Below are positions 17,209-27,436 of a stretch of DNA of 64,000 nt, in pieces (the stretch's first letter is position 1; each line of letters begins with the position of its first letter). The position numbers were made by a program, and so were the translations under genes. The notes beneath the pieces were generated by a model. That model had not been told where the DNA came from and did not search any database. It saw only the letters and a list, made by a program, of their open reading frames with translations. The DNA is from Lactobacillus sp. S2-2. GTDB lineage: Bacteria; Bacillota; Bacilli; Lactobacillales; Lactobacillaceae. The stretch spans positions 1 to 64,000 of the forward strand of contig NZ_WWFA01000011.1 of the NCBI RefSeq assembly GCF_021698855.1. Reading direction: 5' to 3'.

Positions 17209-18549
17209 TTATGCTAATGCACCCATTGGATCCCATGGATCAAGCATTTTTGGTTCTTTTTGTTGATTCTTCTTTTGTTCATCTGACATGTATCTAGTAT
17301 TTACAACAACTTGGTAAACAAATTCATTAAACCAGTCATCACTCATAACAAAATATCCTTTGGTACCAACTTTGTCACCCCAACTATTTTCAACTTTCCA
17401 TTTAGTTGGTTTACCATTAACTATATCGACTCCAGTAAGTACCATGGCATGTGTCATTAAACTTTCACCATAGTTTAAGCGATCAGCTTTTGACATTGAT
17501 AAATCAGCACCTAATAATTCATCCTTATGGAATAAATTAGTATCCATAATTCCTTTTTGACGGTCAGATTCTTTTCCAACATCACAACCAAACCAAACAC
17601 TTTCGCCATCTTTTAATTGTTTAATAGCTAAGTCTTTCATTTCTTCAATTTCTAAGTTTAAATGTTTAACTGAACGTCCACCAACAACGCTACCTAACAT
17701 TTCAATGGTATAAGTATCATTAAATGGTTTGTCATCAGTAGGTGAGTTAATGATTGAAACGTAGTCTTCTAAATCTAGATTTAAGAATTGCTTATAAAAA
17801 TCAATTGGAGTTAAATCTTTTACTAAATTGTATTTATGATCTTTATCGTAGTATTCAAAATCGAATTTATCAGCTGGTTTTCCTAATGCGTATACAAGGA
17901 TTTGATAAATTTCATTAAGCATTGATTCTTTTTTAGCATTGATTTCATCATTACTATTAGAATCAGCCACCATTTTACGTAATTCTTTTGCATTTTTTCT
18001 TAGTTTAGTATTTAAAACATTATTTAATTGACCTGAGTGTTCACTATTAAATGTTTCTTCCATTGCACTTTTTGGAGCAAGCCCATGTTTTTCGATTAAT
18101 GAACATAACATGTCCCATTGACCACCATCTTCTTGAGGGGTTTGCATCAAGAAAGATACTTTTCTAGAATTAATTGGTTCATTTGCTGTAGCCAATACAT
18201 TTTCTAAGAAATAGTTTGACTTTTCAAATTTGTCCCAAAAATTAATGAAGTTTTGAGATAATTCAAAGTCAGCAGGCAAACCAAAATTTTTAGTTAAGTC
18301 ATAACGCATTGTGTTTAAAGCTGCAAACATCCAACAACGACCACTTTGTTTTTGATTAGGAACATCTTGTTTTTCAGAAACCTCAACTGAAAAAACTGGT
18401 TTCATTAGTTCATCTGATTGAATTTCAGTAGATGAAGCTAAAATACCATTTTTACTAACAGATCTTCTAATAATATCAGAAGTTTTATTTTCTGATAAAT
18501 TATTTTGAAACTTATTAATTGATTCGGATGAAATTGAATTTTCTCTCAT
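17209..18549 (-). CDS. pepC: Aminopeptidase C (bleomycin hydrolase family)
   Basis: Cytoplasmic cysteine aminopeptidase that finishes breakdown of imported peptides. The 446-aa protein is of normal family length. The papain-like catalytic triad is visible: Cys72 in QSGRCWMFAALN, His367 in THAMVLTG and Asn388 in VENSWGDK. The C-terminal residues enter the active site and limit the enzyme to aminopeptidase action. ATG 18549 with AAAGGAGTG upstream. It has its own promoter at 18583-18610 and works with the DtpT peptide importer at 2562. Confidence 0.97.
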   Translation of the reverse strand: MRENSISSESINKFQNNLSENKTSDIIRRSVSKNGILASSTEIQSDELMKPVFSVEVSEKQDVPNQKQSGRCWMFAALNTMRYDLTKNFGLPADFELSQNFINFWDKFEKSNYFLENVLATANEPINSRKVSFLMQTPQEDGGQWDMLCSLIEKHGLAPKSAMEETFNSEHSGQLNNVLNTKLRKNAKELRKMVADSNSNDEINAKKESMLNEIYQILVYALGKPADKFDFEYYDKDHKYNLVKDLTPIDFYKQFLNLDLEDYVSIINSPTDDKPFNDTYTIEMLGSVVGGRSVKHLNLEIEEMKDLAIKQLKDGESVWFGCDVGKESDRQKGIMDTNLFHKDELLGADLSMSKADRLNYGESLMTHAMVLTGVDIVNGKPTKWKVENSWGDKVGTKGYFVMSDDWFNEFVYQVVVNTRYMSDEQKKNQQKEPKMLDPWDPMGALA

Positions 18550-18582
18550 AAAACTGACACACTCCTTTAATTTGTTAACTGT

Positions 18583-18610
18583 ATTCTAAACTAATGAGAA
18601 ATTATTGCAA
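18583..18610 (-). promoter_or_regulatory. Promoter of pepC
   Basis: On the minus strand TTGCAA (18610-18605), 16-base spacer and TAGAAT (18588-18583), about 35 bases before the pepC start. Confidence 0.6.
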
Positions 18611-18637
18611 TAAAAAAAAGAAGTAGATTATACTTCT
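18610..18637 (-). terminator. Terminator at the end of rpiA
   Basis: Read on the minus strand, GAAGTA-TAATC-TACTTC is followed by eight T. It overlaps the last codons of rpiA and separates it from the pepC promoter. Confidence 0.8.
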
Positions 18638-19329
18638 TTTCGGTTGGTATTGATTATTTCAGGACCATTTGGATGTTCTACAATAATTGTGTCTACAATG
18701 TCCATAAATAATCCGTGTTCAATCGTACCTGTAAGTGTATCAATTTCAAGTGATAATTCATATGGATTACGAAATTCACCTAAATACAAATCAATGATAT
18801 AATCACCAGAATCAGTTTTAACAAAATTATCATTATCATCAACTCTAAATTTAGGATGGTAATTTTTTTCATCAAATTTCTTGAATAATTGACGACTACC
18901 TTGTGGAACTACTTCAACGGGGAGTGGATAAGATAAATTTTTAACAAATTTTGTTTCGTCAACAATCCACATATTTCTTTTAGAATTAATTGCAACAATT
19001 TTTTCCATTAAGTGGGCAGCCCCGCCACCTTTAATACCTTGGTAGTTTTGATCAATCTGATCAGCACCATCAATTGTTAAGTCAATATAATCCACATCAT
19101 TGATATCTTTTGTTACAATTCCTAAGCTTTCTGCTAATAATTCAGTATGTTTAGAGGTTGGTATTCCAACAATATTAATATTTTCGTTTTTGATTTTTTC
19201 TGAAAGTGCTTCAAGCATATATTTAATTGTACTTCCAGATCCAAGGCCAACAATCATACCATTTTCAATATATTTAACTGCCTCTTTACCAACTGCCTTT
19301 TTTAAATCATCTTGATTACAAGGTTTCAT
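18628..19329 (-). CDS. rpiA: Ribose-5-phosphate isomerase A
   Basis: Interconverts ribose 5-phosphate and ribulose 5-phosphate in the pentose phosphate pathway. The 233-aa protein carries the RpiA motifs GLGSGSTIKYM at about 28-38, DLTIDGADQID at about 82-92 with the catalytic Asp, KGGGAAHLMEKIVA and the C-terminal EHGLFMDIVDTIIV. ATG 19329 follows GAGAGGTAGTTAC. Monocistronic, divergent from the dUTPase gene. Confidence 0.96.
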   Translation of the reverse strand: MKPCNQDDLKKAVGKEAVKYIENGMIVGLGSGSTIKYMLEALSEKIKNENINIVGIPTSKHTELLAESLGIVTKDINDVDYIDLTIDGADQIDQNYQGIKGGGAAHLMEKIVAINSKRNMWIVDETKFVKNLSYPLPVEVVPQGSRQLFKKFDEKNYHPKFRVDDNDNFVKTDSGDYIIDLYLGEFRNPYELSLEIDTLTGTIEHGLFMDIVDTIIVEHPNGPEIINTNRKEV

Positions 19330-19393
19330 ATTAGTAACTACCTCTCTATGGAAAATTCAGCACACTCTTACTTCTTTTAATTTTCTATTGTCT

Positions 19394-19421
19394 TTGACAT
19401 TTTGTCAAGTAATGTTAAAAT
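19394..19421 (+). promoter_or_regulatory. Promoter of the dut-radA unit, with inverted repeat
   Basis: TTGACA at 19394-19399, 16-base spacer, TAAAAT at 19416-19421. The -35 is the left half of a perfect inverted repeat TTGACA-TTT-TGTCAA (19394-19408). Confidence 0.7.
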
Positions 19422-19480
19422 TTAAAGTTTGCTGTTAGAATGGTAGTTACCAATTAAAAAATAAGATAGGAGATTTAATT

Positions 19481-20020
19481 ATGAAAAGAGGATTTAATAT
19501 TGTTTCAAAGTATCAAAATAGTAAATTAAATTTACCTAAAAGAGCAACCAATGCATCTGCCGGATATGACTTCGAAAGTGCAGAAGATTTTGTATTACCC
19601 TCAATCTGGAAAAAGGATTTTTTAAATGGACTATGGCTTTTAAAGCATCAAGATAATCTTTCAGATGAAGACTTAGAAAAAGCACAAAAAATTATTAAAC
19701 CATATTTAATTCCAACTGGTATTAAAGCATATATGCAAGATGATGAGTTTTTAATGATTGCTAATCGATCAAGTGGGCCTTTAAAAAGAAATATGGTAGT
19801 TCCAAATGGAATTGGTGTAATTGATTCTGATTATTATGATAATGATAAAAATGAAGGTGAAATCTTTATTCAACTAATGAACTTTGGTTTATTAGATCGT
19901 AAAATTAAAAAAGGTGATAAAATTGGACAAGGAATTTTTATGCCGTATTTAAAAACTGATAATGATGATGAAACTGACAAGATGAAAAGAACTGGCGGAT
20001 TTGGCTCATCTGGTCAATAA
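19481..20020 (+). CDS. dut: dUTP diphosphatase
   Basis: Hydrolyses dUTP to dUMP and pyrophosphate, keeping uracil out of DNA and feeding dTMP synthesis. The 179-aa protein has the five trimeric-dUTPase motifs: NASAGYDFES (1), NRSSGPLKRNMVV (2), GVIDSDYYDNDKNEGEIFIQ (3), KKGDKIGQGIFMPY (4) and the C-terminal RTGGFGSSGQ (5). A stretch of about 25 extra residues between motifs 1 and 2 makes it longer than the E. coli enzyme, as often seen in lactobacilli. AGGAG upstream of ATG 19481; radA follows after 21 bases. Confidence 0.94.
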   Translation: MKRGFNIVSKYQNSKLNLPKRATNASAGYDFESAEDFVLPSIWKKDFLNGLWLLKHQDNLSDEDLEKAQKIIKPYLIPTGIKAYMQDDEFLMIANRSSGPLKRNMVVPNGIGVIDSDYYDNDKNEGEIFIQLMNFGLLDRKIKKGDKIGQGIFMPYLKTDNDDETDKMKRTGGFGSSGQ

Positions 20021-20041
20021 TTATTTAAGGAGCTATTTTTA

Positions 20042-21424
20042 ATGGCCAAACCAAAAATACAATATAAATGTCAAAATTGTGAATATATATCACCTAGATT
20101 TTTAGGCCGTTGCCCTAATTGTGGTGAATGGAATAGTTTAGTTGAAGAAGTTGTTCAAAAAACAACTCCCGGAAAAACAAATGTAACAAGAGTTTCAATG
20201 GATGGACATAAGTCACAACCTCAACTAATTAGTGAAGTTAAAGCTGAAGATGCACCAAGAATTGAGGTTGATTCTTCAGAACTTAATCGTGTGCTTGGTG
20301 GAGGAGTGGTTCCTGGTTCTTTAGTTTTAATTGGTGGAGATCCTGGAATAGGAAAGTCCACTTTGTTATTACAAGTATCTGGCCAATTAAGTAATAAAGA
20401 TAAAAAAGTCCTTTATGTTTCAGGAGAAGAAAGTGCTGATCAAATTAAAATGAGAGCTGATCGACTTGGTGTCATTAATGAATCTAATCTTTATTTATAT
20501 CCTGAAACTGATATGACTTCAATTAGAGCTGCAATTGATAATATTAATCCAGATATTGTAATTATTGATTCTGTTCAAACAATGCAAGAAAGTGAAGTTG
20601 AATCAACTGTTGGCTCTGTTTCACAAGTTCGAAGTGTTACTAATGATTTGATGAATATTGCTAAGACTAATGCAATTACGATTTTTGTTGTTGGACATGT
20701 TACCAAAGGTGGAGCAATTGCTGGGCCTAAAACATTAGAGCATATGGTTGATACAGTTCTTTATTTTGAAGGTGATAAACACCATTCGTATCGTCTTTTA
20801 AGAGCAGTCAAAAATCGATTTGGGTCAACTAATGAGTTAGGAATTTTTGATATGACTGAAGATGGATTAGAAGAAGTATTGAATCCATCAGAAATTTTCT
20901 TAGAAGAAAGGTTAAAGGATGCAACTGGTTCAGCAATTGTTGTTTCAATGGAAGGAACTAGACCAATTTTAGTTGAAATTCAAGCTTTGCTTACACCATC
21001 TGTTTTTGGTAACGCGCAGAGAACAGCAACTGGATTAGATCGAAATCGAGTTTCATTGATTATGGCAGTTTTAGAAAAAAGAGCAGGATTGATGTTACAA
21101 AATCAAGATGCCTATTTAAAGGCTGCTGGAGGAGTTAAGTTAGAAGAACCATCAATTGATTTAGCTGCAGCAATTGGAATTGCTTCAAGTTATAGAAATC
21201 AAGGGACTAATCCAATGGAATGTTATATCGGAGAAATCGGATTAACTGGAGAAATTAGAAGAGTAAATCGAATTGAACAACGAGTTAAAGAAGCCCAAAA
21301 ATTAGGATTTTCTCGTATTTTAATTCCAAAGAATAACTTATCAGGATGGACACCTCCTAAAGGAATTGATGTGATAGGGGTTGCAACAATAAGTGAAGCG
21401 CTTAATATTGCACTAAAAAAATAG
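20042..21424 (+). CDS. radA: DNA repair protein RadA
   Basis: RecA-like ATPase that promotes branch migration of recombination intermediates and acts in repair and transformation. The 460-aa protein shows an N-terminal four-cysteine zinc finger (CQNCEY and CPNCGEW), a RecA core with Walker [14 protein letters not shown] at about 96-110, the family motif [11 protein letters not shown] near 258 and a C-terminal Lon-protease-like domain from about 300. AAGGAG lies ten bases before ATG 20042. Likely co-transcribed with dut. Confidence 0.97.
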   Translation: MAKPKIQYKCQNCEYISPRFLGRCPNCGEWNSLVEEVVQKTTPGKTNVTRVSMDGHKSQPQLISEVKAEDAPRIEVDSSELNRVLGGGVVPGSLVLIGGDPGIGKSTLLLQVSGQLSNKDKKVLYVSGEESADQIKMRADRLGVINESNLYLYPETDMTSIRAAIDNINPDIVIIDSVQTMQESEVESTVGSVSQVRSVTNDLMNIAKTNAITIFVVGHVTKGGAIAGPKTLEHMVDTVLYFEGDKHHSYRLLRAVKNRFGSTNELGIFDMTEDGLEEVLNPSEIFLEERLKDATGSAIVVSMEGTRPILVEIQALLTPSVFGNAQRTATGLDRNRVSLIMAVLEKRAGLMLQNQDAYLKAAGGVKLEEPSIDLAAAIGIASSYRNQGTNPMECYIGEIGLTGEIRRVNRIEQRVKEAQKLGFSRILIPKNNLSGWTPPKGIDVIGVATISEALNIALKK

Positions 21425-21505
21425 GAAGCTAGCTTTATTTTTTATGTTTTTCATTGTAAGATTAATAGTATTGAAAAAGATGTTATTTGAAGGGGAGAAT
21501 TAAGG

Positions 21506-22993
21506 TTGGCTAACAAGAAAATTAGAGTTCGTTATGCACCTAGTCCCACAGGACACTTGCATATTGGGAATGCTAGAACTGCAATATTCAACTATTTATT
21601 TGCTAGAAAAAATAAAGGTAAATTTATAATTAGAATTGAAGATACTGATACAAAAAGAAATGTTGGAGATGGAGAAACTAGTCAATTAGATAATCTTAAA
21701 TGGCTTGGTTTAGATTGGGATGAAAGTCCCGAAAATCCTGGTGATTTTGGACCATATCGTCAATCTGAAAGAAATCATATTTACAAACCATTAATTCAAC
21801 AATTAATTGATGAAGGTAAAGCATATGAGTCATATATGTCAGAAGATGAACTTGAAGCTCAAAGAGAAGAACAAAGAGCAAGAGGAGTTATGCCACATTA
21901 CGAATATGAATTTGCAGGTATGACTGAAGATGAAAAGCAAGCTAAAATTGATGAAGCTAAAGCTGCTGGAATTAAACCAGTTATTCGTTTTGCAGTTCCT
22001 AAGAATAAAGAATACAAGTGGGACGATATGGTTAAAGGCGAAGTTTCTTTCCAATCCAATACAATTGGTGGAGATTTTGTTATTGCTAAAGTTGATGGAA
22101 CACCAACTTATAATTTTGCCGTTGTAGTTGATGATCACATGATGGAAATTTCACATGTATTTAGAGGTGATGACCATGTTGCAAATACTCCAAAACAAAT
22201 GATGATTTATGAAGCATTTGGTTGGGATCATCCTAAATTCGGTCATATGAGTTTAATTACTAGTGCTGATAGTGGTAAGAAATTAAGTAAACGTGATGAA
22301 TCAATTATTCAATTTATTGAACAATATCGTGATCTTGGTTATTTACCTGATGCGATGTTTAACTTTATTACCTTACTTGGTTGGTCTCCAGTTGGAGAAG
22401 ATGAAATTTATTCTAAAAAAGAATTTATTAAAATGTATGATGAAAATCGTTTATCAAAATCACCAGCTGCTTTTGATAATAAAAAATTAGAATGGATTAA
22501 TAATCAATATGTTAAATCTAGTGATGAAGATATTGTGATGGATTTGGCTTTAAGACAATTAGTTAAAGCTGGAAACATTCAATCAAATCCAGATGCCTTA
22601 ACTGTTGAATGGTGTCGTAAACTAATTAATGTTTATAAACAACAAATGAGTTATATGGCTCAAATTAATGAAATGGCATCTGTTTTCTTTGAAGATTTTG
22701 ATCAAGTTAGTGGTGAAGCTTTAGAAGAAATTAGTAATGATACTGCTCCAGTAGTCTTGAAAGAATTTTCAGAATTAGTTAAAAATATTGAAGTATTTGA
22801 TACTGTTGAAATTTTAAAAACAATTAAAACAGTTCAAAAGAATACTAAAATTAAGGGTAGACAACTTTGGATGCCAATTAGAATTGCTGTTACTCATGAA
22901 ATGCATGGACCAGAATTACCTGAAACAATTGAATTAATTGGTCGTGATAAAGCGCTTAAACATATTGAACAAACATTAAATCAAATTAAATAA
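21506..22993 (+). CDS. gltX: Glutamyl-tRNA synthetase
   Basis: Charges tRNA-Glu and, in most Gram-positives, also tRNA-Gln for later amidation. The 495-aa class I synthetase has the HIGH-type site in [15 protein letters not shown] and the KMSKS-type site in [10 protein letters not shown]. The start is TTG 21506 after AGGGGAG with good spacing. No T-box leader is visible upstream. It ends at a perfect hairpin terminator, so cysS has its own promoter. Confidence 0.97.
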   Translation: MANKKIRVRYAPSPTGHLHIGNARTAIFNYLFARKNKGKFIIRIEDTDTKRNVGDGETSQLDNLKWLGLDWDESPENPGDFGPYRQSERNHIYKPLIQQLIDEGKAYESYMSEDELEAQREEQRARGVMPHYEYEFAGMTEDEKQAKIDEAKAAGIKPVIRFAVPKNKEYKWDDMVKGEVSFQSNTIGGDFVIAKVDGTPTYNFAVVVDDHMMEISHVFRGDDHVANTPKQMMIYEAFGWDHPKFGHMSLITSADSGKKLSKRDESIIQFIEQYRDLGYLPDAMFNFITLLGWSPVGEDEIYSKKEFIKMYDENRLSKSPAAFDNKKLEWINNQYVKSSDEDIVMDLALRQLVKAGNIQSNPDALTVEWCRKLINVYKQQMSYMAQINEMASVFFEDFDQVSGEALEEISNDTAPVVLKEFSELVKNIEVFDTVEILKTIKTVQKNTKIKGRQLWMPIRIAVTHEMHGPELPETIELIGRDKALKHIEQTLNQIK

Positions 22994-22997
22994 GAAG

Positions 22998-23032
22998 AAA
23001 ATACATTAATCAATTGATTAATGTATTTTTTT
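22998..23032 (+). terminator. Terminator after gltX
   Basis: ATACATTAATCAA with TTGATTAATGTAT, a 13-pair perfect inverted repeat followed by seven T. The A run on the left side is typical. Confidence 0.88.
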
Positions 23033-23096
23033 AAGAAAAACATTAATAAATTATGATAGAATTACACCTAGCTATTAATAAATAGGAGGAAAACAG

Positions 23097-24506
23097 ATGC
23101 TAAAAGTATATAATTCATTCACTAATCAACTTGAAACCTTTAAACCAATTAATAAAAGATCGGTGAAGATGTATGTCTGTGGACCAACTGTATATAATTA
23201 TATTCATATTGGAAATGCACGAAGTGTTGTTGCTTTTGATACAATTAGAAGATATTTAGAATATCTGGGATATTATGTTACTTATGTATCTAATTTTACT
23301 GATATTGACGATAAAATTATTAATGAGGCTAATAAAGAAGGAATTTCTTATGATGTATTAACTAATCGATACATTGATGCATTTATGGAAGATACTGCTG
23401 CTTTAAATGTTAAACCGGCTACAAATAATCCTCGTGCTACTGAACACATTGATGATATTATAAAATTTATTGAAGAACTAATTGATGATGGTATGGCTTA
23501 CGTAAGTAATGGTAGTGTTTACTTTCGTGCAAAAAAATTCAAAAATTATGGTAAATTAAGTAATAAAAATATTGATGAATTAGAAAATGGTGCAAGTCAA
23601 CATATCACAGAAGCAGAAGCTAATGAAAAGGAAGATCCAATTGATTTTGTATTATGGAAAAAAGTAAAGCTAAATGAAGTATATTGGGATGCTCCATTTG
23701 GTAAAGGAAGACCAGGTTGGCATATTGAATGTTCTGTAATGTCTAATAAATATTTAGGAAATAATTTTGATATTCATGGTGGTGGAATTGATTTAGAATT
23801 TCCACATCATGAAAATGAAATTGCACAAAGTGAATCAAAAAATAAAGAAAAATTTGCAAACTATTGGTTACACAACGGATTCGTAACAGTTGGTGATCAA
23901 AATGAAAAAATGAGTAAATCATTAGGTAATTTCATTACAGTTCACGATCTAATCAAAGAAGTGAATCCAGAAGTTGTAAGATTTTTAATGTCTACAACTC
24001 AATACAGAAGACCAATTGCTTATAATCAAGAAAAAGTAACAGAAGCAGAAAATAATTTAAAGAAAATTAAAAATGCTTATAATAATTTAGAACATCGTAT
24101 GAGTAGTGCTGATGAAGGAAATGATCCAAAAATTGATCAAGAAGTTAGACAAATTCAAGCTAATTTTCAAGATGCAATGGATGATGATTTTAACGCACAA
24201 AATGGAATTGCAGAGGTTTACGAATTAGCTAAATTAGGTAATATATATTCTGAAAGAGATTTTGTGTTTGATAAAACAATTTCTTTAATTTTAAATCGAT
24301 TAAATGAATTATCAAGTATTTTTGGAATTGATTTAGCTACTGAAGATTTAGCGGATGATGAAGTTAAATCATTAATTGAACAAAGAAACAATGCTAGAAA
24401 AAATAAAGACTTTGCTTTGAGTGATAAAATTAGGGATGAATTGAAAGAAAAGGGAATTATCTTAGAAGATACTAATGCAGGTACTAGATTTAGAAGGGAA
24501 AATTAA
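23097..24506 (+). CDS. cysS: Cysteinyl-tRNA synthetase
   Basis: Class I synthetase that charges tRNA-Cys. Normal length at 469 aa. The HIGH-type motif is in [16 protein letters not shown]-like sequence at about 25-40, with the zinc-ligand Cys just before it, [19 protein letters not shown] holds further zinc ligands and [11 protein letters not shown] is the KMSKS loop. AGGAGG precedes ATG 23097. A TATGAT -10 lies about 40 bases upstream. It opens the conserved cysS-mrnC-rlmB-rae1 cluster. Confidence 0.97.
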   Translation: MLKVYNSFTNQLETFKPINKRSVKMYVCGPTVYNYIHIGNARSVVAFDTIRRYLEYLGYYVTYVSNFTDIDDKIINEANKEGISYDVLTNRYIDAFMEDTAALNVKPATNNPRATEHIDDIIKFIEELIDDGMAYVSNGSVYFRAKKFKNYGKLSNKNIDELENGASQHITEAEANEKEDPIDFVLWKKVKLNEVYWDAPFGKGRPGWHIECSVMSNKYLGNNFDIHGGGIDLEFPHHENEIAQSESKNKEKFANYWLHNGFVTVGDQNEKMSKSLGNFITVHDLIKEVNPEVVRFLMSTTQYRRPIAYNQEKVTEAENNLKKIKNAYNNLEHRMSSADEGNDPKIDQEVRQIQANFQDAMDDDFNAQNGIAEVYELAKLGNIYSERDFVFDKTISLILNRLNELSSIFGIDLATEDLADDEVKSLIEQRNNARKNKDFALSDKIRDELKEKGIILEDTNAGTRFRREN

Positions 24507-24509
24507 TTA

Positions 24510-24929
24510 ATGTCAGACAATAATATTCAATATAGACAACTTAACGGAGTTGTACTGGCGTATTTAGGTGATGCAGTTTATGAACCTTTTGTTAGAAGAC
24601 ATTTAATTGAATTAGGAATGGCAAAGCCTAATCAATTACAAAAACGAGCAACTAAATATGTTTCAGCTAAAGCTCAAGCTGGTTTAATTGAACTAATGGA
24701 ACAAGAACAAATTTTATCTGATGAAGAAATATATTTTTTTAAACGAGGTCGAAATGCTAAAAGTTACACGCATGCTAAAAATACTAGCGTAGTAACTTAT
24801 CGAATTTCAACTGGGTTTGAAGCTTTGTTTGGTTTCTTATCAATTAGTGGTCAAGAACAAAGATTATCCGAATTGGCAAAATGGTGTATTAAGCAAGTTG
24901 ATGATGGGAGAATTCAATATGAAAAATAA
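24510..24929 (+). CDS. mrnC: Mini-ribonuclease III
   Basis: Dimeric RNase III-fold enzyme that trims the ends of 23S rRNA precursor. The 139-aa protein is a single RNase III catalytic domain with no dsRNA-binding domain; [17 protein letters not shown] at about 14-30 contains the signature acidic residues and [21 protein letters not shown] the second part. It starts three bases after cysS and overlaps rlmB by 11 bases. Confidence 0.95.
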   Translation: MSDNNIQYRQLNGVVLAYLGDAVYEPFVRRHLIELGMAKPNQLQKRATKYVSAKAQAGLIELMEQEQILSDEEIYFFKRGRNAKSYTHAKNTSVVTYRISTGFEALFGFLSISGQEQRLSELAKWCIKQVDDGRIQYEK

Positions 24930-25677
24930 CGAAACCGATGCTGATTTTATAATTGGTAGACATCCGGTTGTATCTGCTTTAAAAAGTGATCAAAGTATTA
25001 ATAAACTTTTTTTACAAAATGGAATTAAAAGTGATGATGATACAATTAAAAAAATCGTTAAATTAGCTAAAGAAAGACATTTAGTTATTTCGAATGCTCC
25101 TAAACAAAAATTAGATTTAATGAGTGATAATCAAAACCATCAAGGAGTTATTTTATCAATTGCTGCATTTGAGTATGCTGATATTGATGATTTATTTGAG
25201 AATGCTAAAGAAAAAAATGAAGCACCTTTTTTTGTTATTTTAGATAATATAGCTGATCCACATAATTTAGGATCAATTATTCGAACGGCTGATGCTGCCG
25301 GAGTTCATGGAATAATTATTCCAAAGCATCGTGCAGTTGGATTAACTTCAACAGTGGCAAAAACTTCTGCTGGAGCTATTCAAAGAGTACCAGTTGCTAG
25401 GGTAACTAACTTAGTTAATACAGTTAAAGAATTAAAAGATAATGGTGTTTGGATTTTTGGAACTGACATGAATGGATTAGATTATAGAAAATGGGATGCT
25501 AATGGAGCAAGTGCAGTTGTTATTGGTAGTGAAGGAAAAGGTATTTCACCGCTACTAAAAAAACAAATGGATGAAATGCTAACAATTCCAATGGTTGGGG
25601 ATATTCAAAGTTTAAATGCATCAGTGGCTGCTGGACTATTAATTTATCAAGGATTTAATAGTAGGAATCCTCTTTAA
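24919..25677 (+). CDS. rlmB: 23S rRNA 2'-O-ribose methyltransferase RlmB
   Basis: SpoU-family enzyme that methylates the ribose of G2251-equivalent in 23S rRNA. I start it at ATG 24919, preceded by GGGAG at 24906-24910, giving 252 aa; the longer open frame upstream lies inside mrnC. An N-terminal substrate-binding domain begins with [11 protein letters not shown], and the SPOUT knot motifs are [31 protein letters not shown] and [17 protein letters not shown]. Its stop shares a base with the next start. Confidence 0.95.
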   Translation: MKNNETDADFIIGRHPVVSALKSDQSINKLFLQNGIKSDDDTIKKIVKLAKERHLVISNAPKQKLDLMSDNQNHQGVILSIAAFEYADIDDLFENAKEKNEAPFFVILDNIADPHNLGSIIRTADAAGVHGIIIPKHRAVGLTSTVAKTSAGAIQRVPVARVTNLVNTVKELKDNGVWIFGTDMNGLDYRKWDANGASAVVIGSEGKGISPLLKKQMDEMLTIPMVGDIQSLNASVAAGLLIYQGFNSRNPL

Positions 25678-26195
25678 TGAAAAAAGAATTACTGATTGTT
25701 GATGGCTATAATGTAATTGGACAATGGCCACATTTAAATGAATTAAAGTTAGAAAATAAATTAGGTCAAGCTCGTGATGAGTTGTTAAGAGAACTTTCAG
25801 AATATCGAAAATTTACAAATAAAGAAATAATTGTTGTATTTGATGCTATGTATGTACCTGGATTAGCTAAGAAGTCCAAAAAATGGAACATGGAAGTCAT
25901 ATGGACAAGTAAAGACGAGACAGCAGATAGTTATATTGAGTCATTAGCAAAACTAAAGCAATCTTTATTAGTTCAAGTAGTGGTTGCAACAAGTGATGAG
26001 GCAGAACAATGGACTATTTTTTCTGCTGGAGCACTTAGAATTTCTTCAAGAGAATTATTAGTGGATGTAAACAGAGTAAAAAAAGAAATTAAATATACAA
26101 CTACAAATTATAATAATAAAAATAAGACTCGTAATAATCCGTTCAATGAAAAGCAAATTTCTGAATTAGAAAAATTAAGAGATGACCTTTTGTGA
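25677..26195 (+). CDS. rae1: NYN-domain endoribonuclease Rae1/YacP
   Basis: Ribosome-associated nuclease; in Bacillus it cuts mRNA in the ribosomal A site. The 172-aa protein begins with the NYN motif LLIVDGYNVIGQWP (acidic residue at about 7) and has KEIIVVFDAMY and VVVATSDEAEQW as further conserved acidic blocks. It begins at TAATG, sharing a base with the rlmB stop. The C-terminal 35 residues are Asn/Lys-rich. A strong terminator follows. Confidence 0.9.
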   Translation: MKKELLIVDGYNVIGQWPHLNELKLENKLGQARDELLRELSEYRKFTNKEIIVVFDAMYVPGLAKKSKKWNMEVIWTSKDETADSYIESLAKLKQSLLVQVVVATSDEAEQWTIFSAGALRISSRELLVDVNRVKKEIKYTTTNYNNKNKTRNNPFNEKQISELEKLRDDLL

Positions 26196-26229
26196 AGTGT
26201 TAATTTTCAATAAAATTAACACTTTTTTT
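26196..26229 (+). terminator. Terminator after rae1
   Basis: AGTGTTAATTTT with AAATTAACACT and seven T, directly after the stop. It separates the cysS cluster from the sigma factor gene. Confidence 0.88.
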
Positions 26230-26300
26230 ATTTTTATAAATTTATTTATTAAATTTGAATTGAAGAATTATATAGTCTTTTAAAGCGAATGTTAGTTCGA

Positions 26301-26330
26301 TTGATGTTTTCTTTTTGTTTAGATTATATT
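26301..26330 (+). promoter_or_regulatory. Putative promoter of the sigma-factor gene
   Basis: TTGATG at 26301-26306, 18-base spacer and TATATT at 26325-26330, about 30 bases before the preferred ATG. Confidence 0.5.
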
Positions 26331-26360
26331 TATTATTATCAAATTAAAAGGGGAAATAAA

Positions 26361-26933
26361 ATGAGAAGAGATGATTTTGAAGGAAAGAAAAATAGATTAG
26401 AAAAAATGATTCAGTTATCAAAAAAAGGTGACGATGTTTATTTTGAAATGTTAATGCAAAAATATCGTCCAATTTTATTAAAGTTTTGGAGTATGTATAA
26501 TATTGATGGAATGGATTTGAACGATTTTGAACAAGAAGCCGCAATTGTAATGCTGAAAACTTTGGTTAACTTTAAAGAAGATAGAAATATTACATTTGGT
26601 GCTTTTTATAAATCAAATTTAAGAAATCATATATTTGATTTACTAAGGAAAATGCAAGCTCAAAAAAGAATTCCAAGTAAGAACATAATATCATTTCAAG
26701 AGGTATCACTTTATTTCGAAGAAACAATCATTGATCCTAAAGTAGAAGTAGATGCAAAATTAAAAAATACTGAAATTATTAATGAAGCATTAAGTTTATG
26801 TAATTGTCAGGAAAAAGAAGTATTAATGAATGTTCTTACAAAATTAGATGCAGAAATTGATAGTAGTAATGTTAAATACAAATTAACTTTAGGTAAATGT
26901 AGAAAGAAATTAAAAACTTGTATACATATATAA
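26361..26933 (+). CDS. sigH: Sigma-70 family factor, SigH/ComX type
   Basis: Alternative sigma factor in the position where Bacillus has sigH, between rae1 and rpmG. In lactobacilli this ortholog controls competence genes. I start at ATG 26361, seven bases after AAAGGGG, giving 190 aa; an upstream ATG at 26289 lacks a site. Region 2 is visible (YRPILLKFWSMYNIDGMDL, DFEQEAAIVML, FYKSNLRNHIFDLLRKMQAQ), while region 4 is short and divergent (CNCQEKEVLMNVL). comFA/comFC at 58-60 kb are plausible targets. Confidence 0.88.
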   Translation: MRRDDFEGKKNRLEKMIQLSKKGDDVYFEMLMQKYRPILLKFWSMYNIDGMDLNDFEQEAAIVMLKTLVNFKEDRNITFGAFYKSNLRNHIFDLLRKMQAQKRIPSKNIISFQEVSLYFEETIIDPKVEVDAKLKNTEIINEALSLCNCQEKEVLMNVLTKLDAEIDSSNVKYKLTLGKCRKKLKTCIHI

Positions 26934-26994
26934 ATTGACGATTTATAGTTCAAATGATAATATATAAGTTATATGAAGGAGGTGCAACTTTATT

Positions 26995-27141
26995 ATGAAA
27001 TCTAAAGTTGCATTGGAGTGTTCTAATTGCGGTTCGAGAAATTATAATGTTCCTGCTAATGCTAATTCAAAACAAAGACTAGAAATAAAGAAGTTTTGTA
27101 ATAAGTGTGGTAAGCAAACTTTACATCGTGCTAATCCATAA
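26995..27141 (+). CDS. rpmG: 50S ribosomal protein L33
   Basis: A 48-aa ribosomal protein, too short for many ORF screens. ATG 26995 follows AAGGAGGTG with a spacing of about nine. It keeps the zinc-binding pairs CSNC and CNKC, so it is the zinc-dependent (C+) form of L33. Its place in front of secE and nusG is conserved across Firmicutes. Confidence 0.96.
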   Translation: MKSKVALECSNCGSRNYNVPANANSKQRLEIKKFCNKCGKQTLHRANP

Positions 27142-27159
27142 GTATAGGAGTTTTATCTA

Positions 27160-27339
27160 ATGAAAAAGTTTATTAATTTTTTAAAGAATACAGTTGCTGA
27201 AATGAAAAAAGTTGTTTGGCCAAATGCGCAACAAACAAAAAGAGATACATCTGTAGTTATTGGTATGACAGTATTTTTTGCTGCTTTCCTAGGATTTGTT
27301 GATTTTGTATTTCAAAATTTACTATCTAAGTTAGTTTAG
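27160..27339 (+). CDS. secE: Preprotein translocase subunit SecE
   Basis: Essential single-span subunit of the SecYEG channel. The 59-aa protein has the amphipathic KNTVAEMKKVVWPNAQQTKR segment and one membrane helix at about 32-52 (VVIGMTVFFAAFLGFVDFVF). ATG 27160 follows TAGGAG. It lies 18 bases after rpmG; a hairpin separates it from nusG. SecA, its motor partner, is at 60600. Confidence 0.96.
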   Translation: MKKFINFLKNTVAEMKKVVWPNAQQTKRDTSVVIGMTVFFAAFLGFVDFVFQNLLSKLV

Positions 27340-27384
27340 TTATAGAAATTGGCTGTTAAATTTGATATAGTTGTTTTAGGCAAG

Positions 27385-27407
27385 AACTTCGGAAACGAAG
27401 TTTTTTT
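27385..27407 (+). terminator. GNRA-loop terminator or attenuator between secE and nusG
   Basis: ACTTCG-GAAA-CGAAGT, six or seven pairs closed by a GAAA tetraloop and followed by seven T. It would reduce read-through from rpmG-secE into nusG. Confidence 0.85.
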
Positions 27408-27436
27408 ATTTTGATTAAAATAAGGAGATTATTCAA

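Noticed and set aside
20042-23097. T-box leader before gltX or cysS
   Set aside because: Neither upstream interval is long enough nor contains the T-box sequence; only ordinary promoter and terminator signals were seen.
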